Source of the DNA: Delphinus delphis
Taxonomy: Eukaryota > Chordata > Mammalia > Artiodactyla > Delphinidae
Assembly: GCF_949987515.2 (NCBI RefSeq)
Contig: NC_082703.1
Location: forward strand, 7,712,680-7,776,679
DNA length: 64,000 nucleotides
Direction: 5' to 3'
The translations under genes were made by a program, and so were the position numbers. This document shows, in pieces, positions 11,399-22,999 of this stretch. The notes beneath the pieces are model-generated. The model saw only the letters and a list, made by a program, of their open reading frames with translations, was not told the origin of the DNA and ran no database searches. Within the stretch, counting starts at the first letter, position 1, and each line of letters starts with the position of its first letter.

Positions 11399-11548
11399 TT
11401 TTTAAAGCATTACAGAGATATCATTAACATGTAACATCGTGTAAGGTTAAGGCATACAATGTGTTGATATGATGCACTGATATATAGAAAAATGATTACC
11501 ACCACAGTATTAGCTAACGCCTCTATCATGTCATATAATTACCATGTG

Positions 11549-11557
11549 TGTCTGTGT

Positions 11558-11588
<31 letters not shown>
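11549..11588. repeat. (TG)n repeat within L1 3' UTR
   Basis: A TG array interrupted by TCTG units lies just before GTGAGAGCATTAAGATCTAC. It occupies the same place in the L1 3' UTR as the TG/TA run at 7287. Confidence 0.85.
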
Positions 11589-12200
11589 GTGAGAGCATTA
11601 AGATCTACTCTCTTAGCAACTTTTAAGTATATAATAGAGTATTATAAAATATAATCATCATGCTGTACATTAGATTTCCAGAACTTACTCATTTTATAAT
11701 TGGAACTTTGTACCCTTTGATTAACATCTTCCTATTTCCCCTGACACCCAGCCCTTGGTAATCACCACTCTACTCCCTGTTTCTATGACTTCAGCTGTTT
11801 CAGATTCCAATACAGCATAGATAATACAGCATACGTCTTCCTCTGTCTGACTTATTTCACTTAGCATAATGCTCTCGAGGTCCACTGGTGTTATTGTAAA
11901 TGGCAGGATTTCCTTCTTTTCTCATGGATGAATAATATTCCATGAAAGATAGACAGACAGACAGAAAGACAGATAGGTTTATACATCTATAGCTATATCT
12001 CTGTACCTCTATCTCAATATAACATTTTCCTTTTCCATTCATCAGTTGATAAGACACTTAGGGGGTTTTCCGATCTTGGCTATTGTGAATAATGCTTTAA
12101 TGAACGTGGGGGTGCGGATATCTCATCAAGATCCTGATTTCAGTTGCTCTGAATATATGCCTAGAAGTGGAATTGCTGGATCATATGGTGGATTTATTTT

Positions 12201-12413
12201 TTTTTTATTTATTTATTTTTTGCGGTACGCGGGGCTCTCACTGTTGTGGCCTCTCCCGTTGCGGAGCACAGGCTCAGGACGCGCAGGCTCAGCGGCCATG
12301 GCTCATGGGCCCAGCCGCTCCGCGGCATGTGGGATCTTCCCAGACCAGGGCACAAACCCGTGTCCCCTGCATCGGCAGGCAGACTCTCAACCACTGCGCC
12401 ACCAGGGAAGCCC
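12201..12413 (-). mobile_element. CHR-type tRNA-Glu SINE nested in L1
   Basis: This is a full-length cetacean CHR SINE. It runs from GGGCTTCCCTGGTGGCGCAG on the minus strand to GTACCGCAAAAAATAAATAA. The target duplication TGGTGGATTTATTTT (12186-12200) and TGGTGGATCTATTTTT (12414-12429) shows it inserted into the L1 ORF2 3' region. The internal Pol III B box lies in GGTTTGTGCCC (minus strand). It post-dates the L1. Confidence 0.95.
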
Positions 12414-13724
12414 TGGTGGATCTATTTTTAATACTTTGAGGAACCTCCACACTCTTTTCCATACTGGCTGCACCAATTTGCATTCCCACCAGCAGTGTAC
12501 CGACTGCACAGGTTCCGACTGCACAGGCTCCCTTTTCTCCAGTTTTGCTAACATTTGGTATCTCTTGCCTTGTTGCTAATAGCCATTATTACAGATAGGA
12601 GGTGATATCTTGTGGTTTTGACTTGCACTTCCTGATGGTTAGTGATTTCCAGCACTTTTTCGTGTACCTGTTGGCTATTTGTATATCTTCTTTAGACAAA
12701 TGTCTATTCAGTGTCTCTGACCATTTTTCAGATTGTTTATTTTTTTCTGCTATTGAATTGTAGTAATTCTTTATATATTTTGAATATTAACCCCTTATCA
12801 GATAAACGATCTGAAAATATTTTCTCTCATTCCATAGGTTGCCTTTTTATTTTGTGGATTTTTCTTTTCCTGTGCAGAAGTGTTTTAGTTTGATATAGTC
12901 CCAGTTATTAATTTTTACTTTTGTTGCCTGTACTTTTGGTGTAGTATCAAAAAAAATTGTTGCCAAGACTAATATTAAGGAGATTTATCCCTATGTTTTC
13001 ATCTTGAAATTTTACAGTTTCAGTTCTTATGTTTAAGTCTTTAACCCATTTTGAGTTAACTTTTGTGAGTGGTGAGACAGGGGTCAAATTTCATTGTTCT
13101 TTGAGTGCTTATTCAGTTTTCTCAACACTATTTATGGAAAGGACCATCCTTTCCTCACTGAGTGTTCTAGGCTTCACTGTCAAATATTAGTTGACTGTAT
13201 ATGTTAGGGTTTATTTCTGAACTCTCAAGTGTTTTCCATTGGTCCATGTGTTTGTTTTTATGCCAGGACCATACTGTTTTGATTACTATAGCTTTTACTA
13301 TTTTCCATTATGCTTTCATTCCATTTCTATATCATTTGTGAATCTGTTGTTAAGGTTTTTTGCTTTATGGTTACTGTGAGGCTTACATAAAACACTAAAT
13401 ATGGCACTCTATTTACACTGATAGCAATTTAACTTTGCACACAAAAAGTACCCTTTTACTCCTTTTGTTTTTGATGTCACAATTTACGTCTTTGTATACC
13501 GTGTATACATTAACAAATTATTGTAGTAGAGCTGTTTTTAATATTTTTGTCTTTAACCTATATACTAAAGTAGTTAACACACCACCATATTTCAGTATTA
13601 TGTATACAGAATACAGAGTATTCTGAATCTGACTATATGATTAACTTTACTACTGTGTTGTATATTTGCATATGTTTTCCTGTTACTAATTAGCATCCTT
13701 TTATTTCAGCTTAAAGAACTATTT

Positions 13725-14580
13725 TCAGCATTTCTTATAAGGCAGATTTAGTGGTGATGAATCCCTCAGCTTTCGTTTATTAGGAAAAGTCTTTATTTTA
13801 CCTTTATTTCTGAAAGACAGGCTTGCTGGGTACAGTATTCTTGGTTGGCATTTTCTTCCTTTCAACACTTTGAACTTATCATCCCATTCTTTGCTGGTCT
13901 GCAAGGTCTCTGCTGAAAAATCCACTGATAGCCTTATGGGGGTTCCCTTGTACAAGAATTTTCTTTTGCTCTTGCTGCTTTTAAAATTCTCTCTGTCTTT
14001 GTTTCAGAAAGTTTCATTTAGTGAATCCTGGAGAAGTTAGTTTTGGATTGAAATTTTTTGGTACCTATTAATAGGGTTTTATGAACATGGATATTCAAAT
14101 ATATCCCAGGTTTGGGAAGTTCTCAGCCATTGTTTCTATAAATAAGCTTTCTATCTCCTTTTCCCTTTATACTCTTTCTGGGACTCCAGTGATGCACACA
14201 TTGTTTCTCTTGATGTTGTCCCGTAAGTCCTGTGGGATTTCTTCATTCCTTTTCACTCTTTTTCCTCCTCTGATTAATTTTAATTGATCTGTCTTCTCAC
14301 TTACTACTCTTCTCTTCTGTTTAGAGAAATCTGCTATTAAAACTCTCTATTGAATTTTTTAGTCCAGTTGCTGTATTCTTTGGCTCCAAAATTCATTTTG
14401 GTTCCTTTTTATGTTTTCTATATCTTTGTTGAACTTCTCATTTTGTCTTGTATGTTTTTCCTATTATTGTTTAAATGTTTATCTGTGTTCTCTTGTAGCT
14501 CTCTGAGCATCTTTAGAACAAATTTTTTGAATTCTCTGTCAAGAAATTCTTGGATCTCCATTTCCTTGGGGCCAGTTACT
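13725..14580 (-). pseudogene. L1 ORF1 remnant (RNA-binding protein ORF1p)
   Basis: The minus-strand frame at 13955-13725 encodes MYKGTPIRLSVDFSAETLQT followed by ILYPASLSFRNKGKIKTFPN, the C-terminal domain of L1 ORF1p. Upstream pieces (14560-14080) translate in broken frames to coiled-coil and RRM-like text such as LKNSIESF. ORF1p is the trimeric nucleic-acid chaperone of the L1 particle. This copy has several stops and frameshifts and cannot be functional. Confidence 0.8.
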
Positions 14581-16149
14581 GGAGGTTAACTATATTCCTT
14601 TGATGGAGTCATGTTTCTCTGATTCTTCATGATTCCTTTAGCCTTGAATAGGTATTTGTGCATTTGAAGAAGCAGTCACCTCTTCCAGATTTTATGGATT
14701 AACTTCATTAAGGGAAGACTTTCACCCGAGCTTGGGGCACACTGGAGCTTACTGTGACCCTGAGTCTAGTGGTGTGGGCACTTAGTGTAGGGGCACGTAG
14801 TGGCTCTGGGCTGGGGCAGGGGGGCATGATATCTCTTCCGCTCAGCCTGTTGAGGTTCATAGCAGCAATAACTGTGTGGTCCTTGGTTAGTACTGAGAAG
14901 GGGAGGGAGGGTAGCAGTGGCCGCAAGGGCCGCTGGGATCCTCAGTGGCACCCTCAGGTCCAGCTGCTAGGGACCAGGGCAGGAAGCAGCAGTCGCTGGA
15001 GCCAATGCTGCAAGCACATTCAGCTGCAGTGGCCAGCTGCAGGTGCCTATGTAGTGGCAGGGGCTGGCTGCAGACGTGTACACAGCGGCAAGGGCTGTAA
15101 CCAACTATGGGCTCACTAGCAGCTTTGGGGGCCCTGCCTGTCAGCATGCTCTCCTGTAGCTTCGCCATCTCTCCTTTGGCATGCGCACTGCAGTGGGAGA
15201 TCTGGTGACAGGGGTCAGACTGGTGGCAGCACAAGTACAGCTGGAGAGGCTAGCTGCAGGTAAGCGTGGTGGTGCAGGCCAGTGACAGAAGACAGGGTCT
15301 GATCCAGGCTGCAAGTGGCTGCAGCGGCTCTGCCTGTGGGTTTGCTCTCCCATGGCTACATGGTCTCCCCCGGCATGTGCGCTGCAGTAGAGGCTGGTCC
15401 CATGCCTGTGCACAGTTAGAGGCCAGCCCCGAGCGTGTGTATGACAGTGGGGGCAGCTGTAGGGGTCTAGGCTAGTATCTCATATTCATGGAGCCATGGA
15501 AGCCTGAAATGGCTGTGGTTCCTGGGTTCTGGCAGGGGTGGGGAGCGATTGGGGAGAGGCTCAGGCAGCTGGCATTAGTGAGCATGAATACTTGTGGCGT
15601 GAAAGCTGGTGAAATCTGCAGAAGTGGCTGTACCAGCCTTTTAGTTCCTTTGGTGGCAAAATCTGCTGGGTTTGTCTGCAGAACAGATCACTGTGGACAC
15701 AATCACTCCCGCTGCATGGCTGCTATTGGTAGCCCAGGCTTTTTTCTTCCTTGTTCCTACATCTCTGTACATCTCAGCTCTGCCAGCCTGGTTGAGGTGA
15801 AACCAAAGCAGGACCTTAGCTTGGTGCCTCGAAAAGCTGGGAAAACTGGAAGCTTGTCTCAATTTTCCTTTCCTGGAAAGAGGAACTCTTTGTAGCTGAG
15901 AAGTTCGTCTTTGTGCTGAGCAATGCTGGCTTGGGGGATGGGATGAAGCAGGAGAAATGAAGCTGCCATCCTTCTCTCCTTGTACGGTTATTCTCAGGTT
16001 TTTATTACTCTGTGTTGGCAAAAATTCTTAGGTAGACTCCAGAGGGCTCCCAGAGCTGTTTTCGTTCATAGCCAGCTGTCTAATAGTTGATCTTTGCTGG
16101 AGGTGGGAGAAAGTTGGGATCTCCTATATTGCTATTTTGGTGACCTCCA

Positions 16150-16165
16150 GCAAAGGTTATTTCTT
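16150..16165. repeat. Right target-site duplication of the large L1
   Basis: GCAAAGGTTATTTCTT pairs with 11383-11398. L2 sequence resumes immediately to its right. Confidence 0.8.
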
Positions 16166-16250
16166 AATTTCCTTTTGTGTCCTCCATAGTGCCTGGCTAT
16201 ATATTAGAAATGATTTACTAAATATTTATCAAAATGAAGGAATGAGATGA
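16166..16250 (+). mobile_element. L2 fragment, right half of the split copy
   Basis: TGTCCTCCATAGTGCCTGGC, then TACTAAATATTTATCAAAATG, resembles the L2 3' end and continues the fragment left of 11383. Confidence 0.55.
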
Positions 16251-17022
16251 ATGCATGGCATACTTGAAAGATACAGTATTTTGTTTTCCAGAATGAGATA
16301 CATAAAAGATTGTTGATACATTTTAATCATTTTATCCTCAATCTCTGATTTGTCTTCTGAGTCCCACACTCTATTTTCAAATTCTATTCAATCTATACAA
16401 TGGGCTGACCTCTTTGCAGACAAGCTCTGATTTTAATCCCATGATAAAACTATGATCACCACCAGACTCACTACTCTCAGCTAACCTTTTGGCTTGACTT
16501 AAGTAACAAATACTCAACACCCCAGTGTTTTATCTGTGGTGAAGTCCTCCCTTAGAGGAAAATATTGGGGAAATAATTAACAAAGTCATATGCAAGTATC
16601 AAACCTTCATAAAATATTGAATCGGCATAATAGGTGACCAGTGAGTCAAGCAATTGACATTTATTTACATACTTTAAAAGAATCTTAGCATAATATTTAA
16701 CCTTGAGCTAATGGGGAAGGTGTTTTGCAACATCTTCTCAATTATTCCCAGAACTTTGTTTCTCAGTTTATAACACCAGAATGTTTATCTGTCCATAATT
16801 TGGAGAGTTTGGTGCATATGGTGAGAGCAAGCCCATCAACTAAAAAGGATACAGCACATATTGGTGCTCTGCAACACCTCAGGCATCAGACACCCACACC
16901 CTGAGATTCACCACAACTAAATACTTTAACACAAAGCTGTGAAACAGGAAATCTCTCAGGAAGTCTCCAACTATTTGAGAAAGTTCTACTAGTAGAGCTC
17001 ATATTGTATGTGAATAACACAC

Positions 17023-17023
<1 letters not shown>
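16251..17023. other. Unannotated sequence, no gene seen
   Basis: I see no recognisable repeat or exon here. It is AT-rich, with ordinary base composition and no CpG cluster. Confidence 0.4.

Positions 17024-17069
<46 letters not shown>
17024..17069. repeat. (CA)n microsatellite
   Basis: A CA array of about 22 units follows AACACACAAAA. It is long and uniform enough to be polymorphic. Confidence 0.95.
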
Positions 17070-17072
<3 letters not shown>

Positions 17073-17423
17073 TTTCCACAGTGTGCTGGAAGACACAGTG
17101 AAGAAGAGAGTCCAGCTGGCAGTGAAGCCTCCTTTCTCGCTCTCTTCAAATACTTTAAGCGTCTTCCACTCCCTTTTGCTTAAGCACCTCATTACTAATC
17201 CCTCTTTCCTCTCCTCTAGCCTTATTCTCACTAATATGCTCAAGAACTCAGAAAAAAAGAAATTAAGAACAAAAGCCCTCTTCATTATAAGGTAGGAGAG
17301 CCCCAATCTATTGATAATTGTGGACCATTTTCCATTGAGCCTACAGATGGGAAAAGACAGGGAGATACCAGGGATGCAACGAAATGTAGCATATTTGAGG
17401 AGGAATTGAAGCTTCAGGGGTTG
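17070..17423. other. Unannotated spacer, no gene seen
   Basis: I see no repeat family here. The plus-strand frame 17083-17295 (70 codons) starts beside the CA array and has no family resemblance. Confidence 0.4.
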
Positions 17424-17794
17424 GTGGCTGCCTTAGTCTGCTTGAACTGCTATAGCAAAATACCATAGACTGAGTGGCTTAAACAAAGACATTTATTTCT
17501 CAGTCTTGGACACTGAGAAGTCCAAGAGCAAGGTGCCAGTAGATTTGGTGTAGGGTGAGAATCCTCTTCCTGATTTGCTGTTGTCACCTTCTTACTGTAT
17601 CCGCACATGATACAGAGATATCATCTCTCTCATGTCTCTTCCTATATGGGCACTAATCCCATTTATGAGGACTCCACCCTCATGACCCAACTACCTCTCA
17701 AAGACCCCACTTCCAAATACCTTCACACTGAAGCTTAGAGCTTCAATATATGAAAGGGGGTGGGGGACATAAACATTCAGTCCATAGCAGTGGC
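17424..17794 (-). mobile_element. MaLR (MLT1/MST-like) solo LTR with exact 5-bp TSD
   Basis: The LTR spans 17429-17789 and, on its sense (minus) strand, begins TGCTATGGACTGAATG and ends CAGACTAAGGCA. GTGGC occurs immediately on both sides (17424-17428 and 17790-17794), an exact 5-bp target duplication. A polyadenylation-like AATAAA lies on the minus strand near 17488-17493. No internal sequence remains, so it is a solo LTR formed by recombination. Confidence 0.9.
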
Positions 17795-18998
17795 TTTAGA
17801 GGAGGTGGACACCAAGGAAATCTGTGAAATAGGTTAGCAGAGCAAGGGATGTATTTTGCTGTGAGAAATGGGATCCCAGTTAAAAAATCTTCAAAAACAT
17901 GGAATTCTATATTCATTCTACTCAACTTATTTCCTCTCACCACTCCACCCTCCTCCCCAGAACTGATTTTTTAAGGTATATGTAGAAAATTCTTACAGTA
18001 AATATTGACAGCTCTGCCTAATACTATCAAAGTTATGTCATAATGGTAACAATGCTACTGAAAAAATTAAGTCAGCATTTTCTCATTTCCATATGAGTCC
18101 CAGGAAAGCAGCACATCTGTGCAGCAGCTTGAAATATCTTTTTATGTTTTTTCAAACCAGTAAGCCTTAATTCTTTCCCAGAAAATCAATAGTGAGGCTG
18201 TTGGAGATGTGAAATGGCAAAGAAATACTAACATTTAGCACCCTTGCATTTCAAATTTGTTAGCCCATGGATGTTACTTCCATTTGGTAAATGAACACGT
18301 GCAGCTCAGACATCCAGATACAAGAGGCACTTGATGAGGCAGCTAATACAGTGACCTGAGTCCTTCTCCACAGTTCAGTCACCCCTCTTGTTTCATCTCA
18401 GCCAGCCCAGGAGCCTACCTCTCCCATCTCAGGTGCCACTGATTTACGAATGTCTTTCTTCCTCTTCAAATCAGGTACGCTCTCTCCCTCCTACACTTCC
18501 ATCACTCGTGGTATTTATTGCATCCCACCTTAGATTCTACTTATGAGTCTGCATCCTAGCTCTCTTTGGAAACACTCTATTCTCTGAGGGCAGGAATTAC
18601 AGCTTGTTAATCTGTGTACAATCCTTAGATTTGAATATATAATGGGTTTTGTGATAGACACTGCATTATGCCCTTTAGTGCATTATCTTAATCCTTCAGA
18701 CACCACAATAGCGGTTGGTGCCCCATCCATGTGTCCTTGGGTCTAGAAACTGTAATGTTCCCGGGACTTCCAGCTGCCGGGGCCAACATCTCTTTGCCAA
18801 GAGTTTACTCTGGAATCCATTCCGCCCAAGGGCAACACAAGAGAAAGTGCTGGAGAATTATGGTTTATTTCCATCACCCTCTCCCCAGCAGCCCTTAATA
18901 ATGACTGATGGGAGTTGGTGTATCAATATCCCAGCTACCTTCCATCCCCCCGTGGAATAACTCCAAGACAGGTGTTCTGCACATGCTCCCTAATTCAT
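17795..18998. other. Unannotated ~1.2 kb, no gene seen
   Basis: TATTCTCTGAGGGCAGGAAT near 18580-18599 hints at an L2 3' scrap, and 18230-18360 weakly resembles antisense MIR. Nothing else is recognisable and no exon can be supported. Confidence 0.35.
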
Positions 18999-19165
18999 CA
19001 GTTTTCAAACTTGAGTAACAAAATTCCCTATTAGACCAAGTTGCTGGACCCTCATGCACAGTTTCTAATTCAGTAGGTCCGGAGTGGGACCTGAGAATTT
19101 GCATTTCTAACTAGTATCCAAGTGATGCTGATGCCGGTCAACCCTGAACCATACTTTGAGACTCA
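18999..19165 (+). mobile_element. MER5A (hAT-Charlie MITE)
   Basis: The landmarks CAGTTTTCAAACTTGAGTAA, CTAATTCAGTAGGTCCGGAG, GAGAATTTGCATTTCTAAC and GTGATGCTGATGCCGGTCA are MER5A. Its termini are more decayed than in the copy at 9437 and I do not see a convincing target duplication. Confidence 0.85.
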
Positions 19166-21174
19166 GTCCTTGCTCCAGGTATCACAGTGATAACTTGTTT
19201 TATAGCCTATCCTTCATTGGTTGCCTTCTCTTTCTTCCCTCCCTTGTTCCCTTACCAGTGTTTCTGGGATCATTTTGCAAGTAAACTATTTGTTCTCAGT
19301 CCATATTTGGGGGCCTGCTTCCAGGGAAACACAAAACAAAACAAGCAATATCTAGATAGTTATTCTTGCCATGATACACATGAGAACCTCCTTACCTAGA
19401 GAAATTAGGCTACTTGTCCCAGGTTACACAAATGGAAAAGTCTAGCTGTTAACCACCACATGATACTGTCTCCTTGGCATAAGACTTTTCCCGTAACAAA
19501 GTGCTCTATAAATGTTACTAGAATTAAATTAAATTTTGTTGATCAACTATCTCACAAATACTAGAATCAGAACCCGCTTACTGTTTGGGAGTCTCAAAGG
19601 TATCACTACGAGTATTTCAAGTTTTATAGCAGAGCCATGCATCTGGAAAGCTGACCAGATTTGTTTAAGCAAGTCCCCCAGCATCTGAAGAGTTAGGACT
19701 GCCTCGGCTCTGCACTGACCCTGTCGTCCCTTGGTGCAACTGAGGTCTGCTGCTTTACTGTGAAAACTCAAACACCAGCCTGGAGAAGTTTACAGCTGCT
19801 GGACATCTGGAGTCTGAAAATCCTAATGCCCCCCTCTGGAGATAATTAGACACTATCTGCTGTCACTGCTGCACTTTGATTCTTCTTTTTATTTTAGCCA
19901 AGAGCCCAGATCTATCTGGGCTCTCCAATATGTATCATCTTTGGCTCGACTCACCGCTCTTAAAGAATTTGTTATATTTTTTCCCCTTCTTCTTTTTATG
20001 AATGATAGGAATTTTTTCCCCACACAGAACAAAGCGTATGTTGTAGTTTTTGAGTGGTCTTATAATTCAATCACATCTGTCTTTAAACAGCCTTGTCAAA
20101 AATTTAGAGGTGGTTGAATACTCAAAGCTCAAAATCAGACAGGACTCTGGCTTCATAGATTAGTCAATAACTGAGCATCGGGCACCCGAGAGACTTGGAC
20201 ATAACAGGAAAATAATATGTAATTGTGTGAACAATTCACTTTATTAGTTTCCCTGGGATGAAGCTTTTACCATCTATAGTAGCTCTGACAGCAAAACAAG
20301 AAAAAAAAAGGCAAAACGATGTGAAGTTTTCAGAACTTATTCTGTAACAGAATGGAATTTGAATTGAATTGTGTGATAAGCTAAAAAAGAAAAAAAGGAA
20401 ATGCTTAAAGTGAATGTTCAAGTTGATTTATTTTTAATTAATTTCAGTGATGGTAAAACAAGCCAGATTTCCAGCTTTGGCATTCAGGCAATACCCTGAA
20501 CAACAGAAAAGGTTTTTTTAAAAAAAGAAGGGAGTTGTGCATATTCCCTGTAAAATGTCAATACCACCTCTGCCATGAGAAGAAATACTTTAAGTCAATG
20601 GTTTGGAACCCTTATAGACAGCCCTTTGGAACAGCCTCATTGAATACAAGATGCCTCTGTATCAGGCCTGATTTCTTAAGTCCATGTGTACAAACTAAGA
20701 ATAAGACAGGTATCTTGAAGCAACTGAGCACTTTGTCTACTAAATGTCTAATGTCCACAAAATAACTATCAGTAAGAACATAAGAGCAAACACTTATATA
20801 GTGTCCGTTTCCAGGGCCAGCTTCACAAGCATGTGATCAGCCCAGTCTCACAGGCTCTTACACTCAGAAGAGAGGCCCCCAAATGGGGTTTAATATTCTC
20901 CAGTCACCATCTTAAATTCCTCATAATCTCATCTTTGAATCTGTTTTTTATAAGTGAAGTCCAATGGGACAATGGAGCGTGTTCTGGAGGATTGGAGTCC
21001 CAGCCCATGTTTAATGTCCCCTCCCACTGCCCCCCTGTGTCTCCAGGATATTTACTCAGCCACCTGCTCTCCCACCTCCTGACTCTTGGTCACCCTGCTG
21101 GCCTCCCTCTCCTGCTCCTGCCCAGTGACCACTACTACCCTCTGCCCCCAGCAGGGGCCTAGGTTGTGGATGCA
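19166..21174. other. Unannotated ~2 kb, sparse repeats
   Basis: A weak antisense MIR remnant may lie at 19365-19475 (GGCTACTTGTCCCAGGTTAC). The rest shows no recognisable gene. The frame at 20833-21162 (110 codons) has no family resemblance. A small perfect hairpin at 19901-19924 is listed separately. Confidence 0.35.
19901..19924. other. Perfect 11-bp inverted repeat
   Basis: Arms AGAGCCCAGAT and ATCTGGGCTCT are exact reverse complements separated by CT. A pyrimidine-rich run ending TTTTAG precedes it. It has no T-run after it and is not a bacterial-type terminator. Function is unknown and chance is possible. Confidence 0.6.
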
Positions 21175-21759
21175 GGGAAGGTTGAGCCCTAATCCCTAAA
21201 ACTATAAATACGGTGCCTGGGATTATATTACGCTATGTGACAAAAGGGATTTTGAGAGATAATCAAGGTTACTAATCAGTTCGCTTTGAATTAATCTGAA
21301 GAGGGCTCATTCAAGTGGGCCCATCTAATCACATGGGACTTGTAAAAGCAATGAGATTTCTCCAGCTGGGAGCAGAAGAAGTCAAAGACATTCAAAGCGT
21401 AAGAAGGACTTGGTGTATCATTTCTGCATTGAAGATAAAGGGTGTGTGTGTGTGTGTGCATGAATGAATGTGGGGGGCCTCTAGGAACAGAGACCAGCCC
21501 TCACCTAACAGCCAGGAAGGGAATTAGGAACCCAGACCTATAACCACAAGCAACTGGATTATGAAAACAACCTGGATGGTCTTAGAAAAGGATTCCTTCC
21601 CACAGTCTCCAAACAAGCTCAGGCTGACCTTGATTTTGACCTCCTGAGAGCCCAGCCAAGTCCTACCCTGACCTATTGAACTATGAGCTAATAAATGGAT
21701 ATTGTTTTAAAATGTTAACTTTGTGGTAATTTGTTATACAGCAATAGAAAACAAATACA
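21175..21759 (+). mobile_element. MLT1-type (MaLR) LTR
   Basis: The order of landmarks fits MLT1: GTGCCTGGGATTATATTACG, GGGCCCATCTAATCACATGG, CTATGAGCTAATAAATGG (polyadenylation-like signal), TTTGTGGTAATTTGTTATAC and finally AGAAAACAAATACA. A GT run at 21439-21460 interrupts it. The 5' edge is approximate. It is a solo remnant. Confidence 0.7.
21439..21460. repeat. Short (GT)n repeat
   Basis: About ten GT units lie within the MLT1 remnant. The run is too short to be highly variable. Confidence 0.8.
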
Positions 21760-22239
21760 CCTCTATTCTTCCTAAGTGGTCCTTTGGCATTATTTTTTTA
21801 GAGGAAGCCAGCTATTACATGAAATTAATAGTCGGTTAAAGTAACCTCTTAAAAGACAGCTTTTCTGTATTTACATCCACCTAAAAACAGTATTGTTCTA
21901 TGAAATAATTTATGACAAGGCTGAATAGCTTTATGAGTGATAACATTTATAGTCATGTTAAATACAGATAATCAAATATGCATTAAAAGATAAGAACCCT
22001 GAAGTGTTCTAAAACAAATTCCTGACCTCATTCATGCCAAACCCATATTTTGTGTAAGATGTTATAAAACGTAAGAGGAATATTACAATTTTCTACCTCT
22101 CTGAGGGTCATACTTATTCAATAAAAGTGTCAGAGAAAGAAAGCAAAACTGGTGGAGAGGGTATATCATATTCCTTTGTCTCTGCTTCTTATCTTAATCT
22201 GTATATTTGACTTAATCGGTCCATTTTTTTTTTAATCTT
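21760..22239. other. Unannotated AT-rich spacer
   Basis: No family or exon is seen. It ends in the poly-T that belongs to the CHR SINE tail. Confidence 0.4.
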
Positions 22240-22435
22240 TTTTTTTTTTTTTTTTTTTGTGGTACGCGGGCCTCTCACTGTTGTGGCCTCTCCCGTTGCA
22301 GAGCGCAGGCTCAGCGGCCATGGCTCACAGGCCCAGCCGCTCCGCAGCATGTGGGATCCTCCCACACCGGGACACGAAACCATGTCCCCCGCATCGGCAG
22401 GCGGACTCTCAACCACTGCGCCACCAGGAAAGCCC
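22240..22435 (-). mobile_element. CHR-type tRNA-Glu SINE, small internal deletion
   Basis: It begins GGGCTTTCCTGGTGGCGCAG on the minus strand and ends GTACCACAAAAA with a long A tail (plus-strand T run 22238-22258). Relative to the other copies about 13 bp is missing: GAGCGCAGGCTCAGCGGCC replaces the usual 'cacaggctccggacgcgcagg' stretch. TAATCT words flank it, so the target duplication is short or eroded. Confidence 0.9.
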
Positions 22436-22980
22436 TAATCTGTCTTTTTGATGAAAATTATTTTACTCTGAAGTCAAACGGGGGGTCCTTAACTATGAGA
22501 TACACGTTGGTGAATAAATGGGACAGGGAAGAGGAAAGGGGAATTGTGCTGGACCCATCTGATGTGCAGCCAGGACTCAGACTGGGACCAATCAGAGTTA
22601 GCCCCAGTCACCAGCTCATCTTTATGCCCCTTATAACTCAGCTTCCCAGCCTTCTCTGTACATCAGCCATCCTTCCCTGGACCTCCTTAATGTGAGACCC
22701 TCCAAAGACTGACTTTTGAAATGTTCAAGGAAAACCTTTCAACTATTCCTCTGTACCCTCTCTTAGCCACTCACCATCCCAAGAGCAGATGTTCATCCCT
22801 GTGTGGTAGAGTATAACCATCACACCATTAGAATTAAACTTTCAGACTCCTCTCCTGAAGCATCTGAGTCACCCAGAAAGAATAATTACATCAACAATCC
22901 ACTCTGAATAAATGAAATTTAAATCAAGACCCATATTATTATTATACAATCAATCCTCAATGGAGGAACATTGCTTTTAC
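22436..22980. other. Unannotated sequence, no gene seen
   Basis: Nothing recognisable. The frame entering from the SINE (22351-22695) is an artefact of SINE sequence running into unique DNA. Confidence 0.4.
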
Positions 22981-22999
22981 TTTTTTTTTTTTTTTTTTT
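22981..22999. repeat. Poly-T run
   Basis: A run of about 19 T is followed by GGTGTCGCTCAGCC. I do not see retroelement sequence next to it, so it is listed as a homopolymer only. Confidence 0.85.

Larger units (their letters stand above)
11399..16149 (-). mobile_element. LINE-1 (L1M), both ends present, ORF2 internally deleted
   Basis: Read on the minus strand, the element starts at 16149 with ACCAAAATAGCAATATAGG (the 'CAAGATGGCGGAATAGG' L1 start, decayed). It continues through a GC-rich 5' UTR (about 16149-14700), a degenerate ORF1 (about 14580-13725) and an inter-ORF spacer (to about 13312). It then jumps to the C-terminal part of ORF2 (about 13310-12060) and a 3' UTR with poly-A at 11403-11397. 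The endonuclease and most of the reverse transcriptase are missing. A CHR SINE (12201-12413) interrupts the ORF2 end. TG-rich text near 11549-11588 lies in the 3' UTR. Flanking duplications at 11383 and 16150 show a single insertion event. It is inactive. Confidence 0.85.

Noticed and set aside
12046..12579. 177-codon plus-strand frame, the longest in the window
   Set aside because: It is antisense L1 ORF2 sequence fused to a CHR SINE.
15488..15895. 135-codon plus-strand frame in GC-rich DNA
   Set aside because: It lies in the 5' UTR of the antisense L1, where GC-rich composition keeps frames open.
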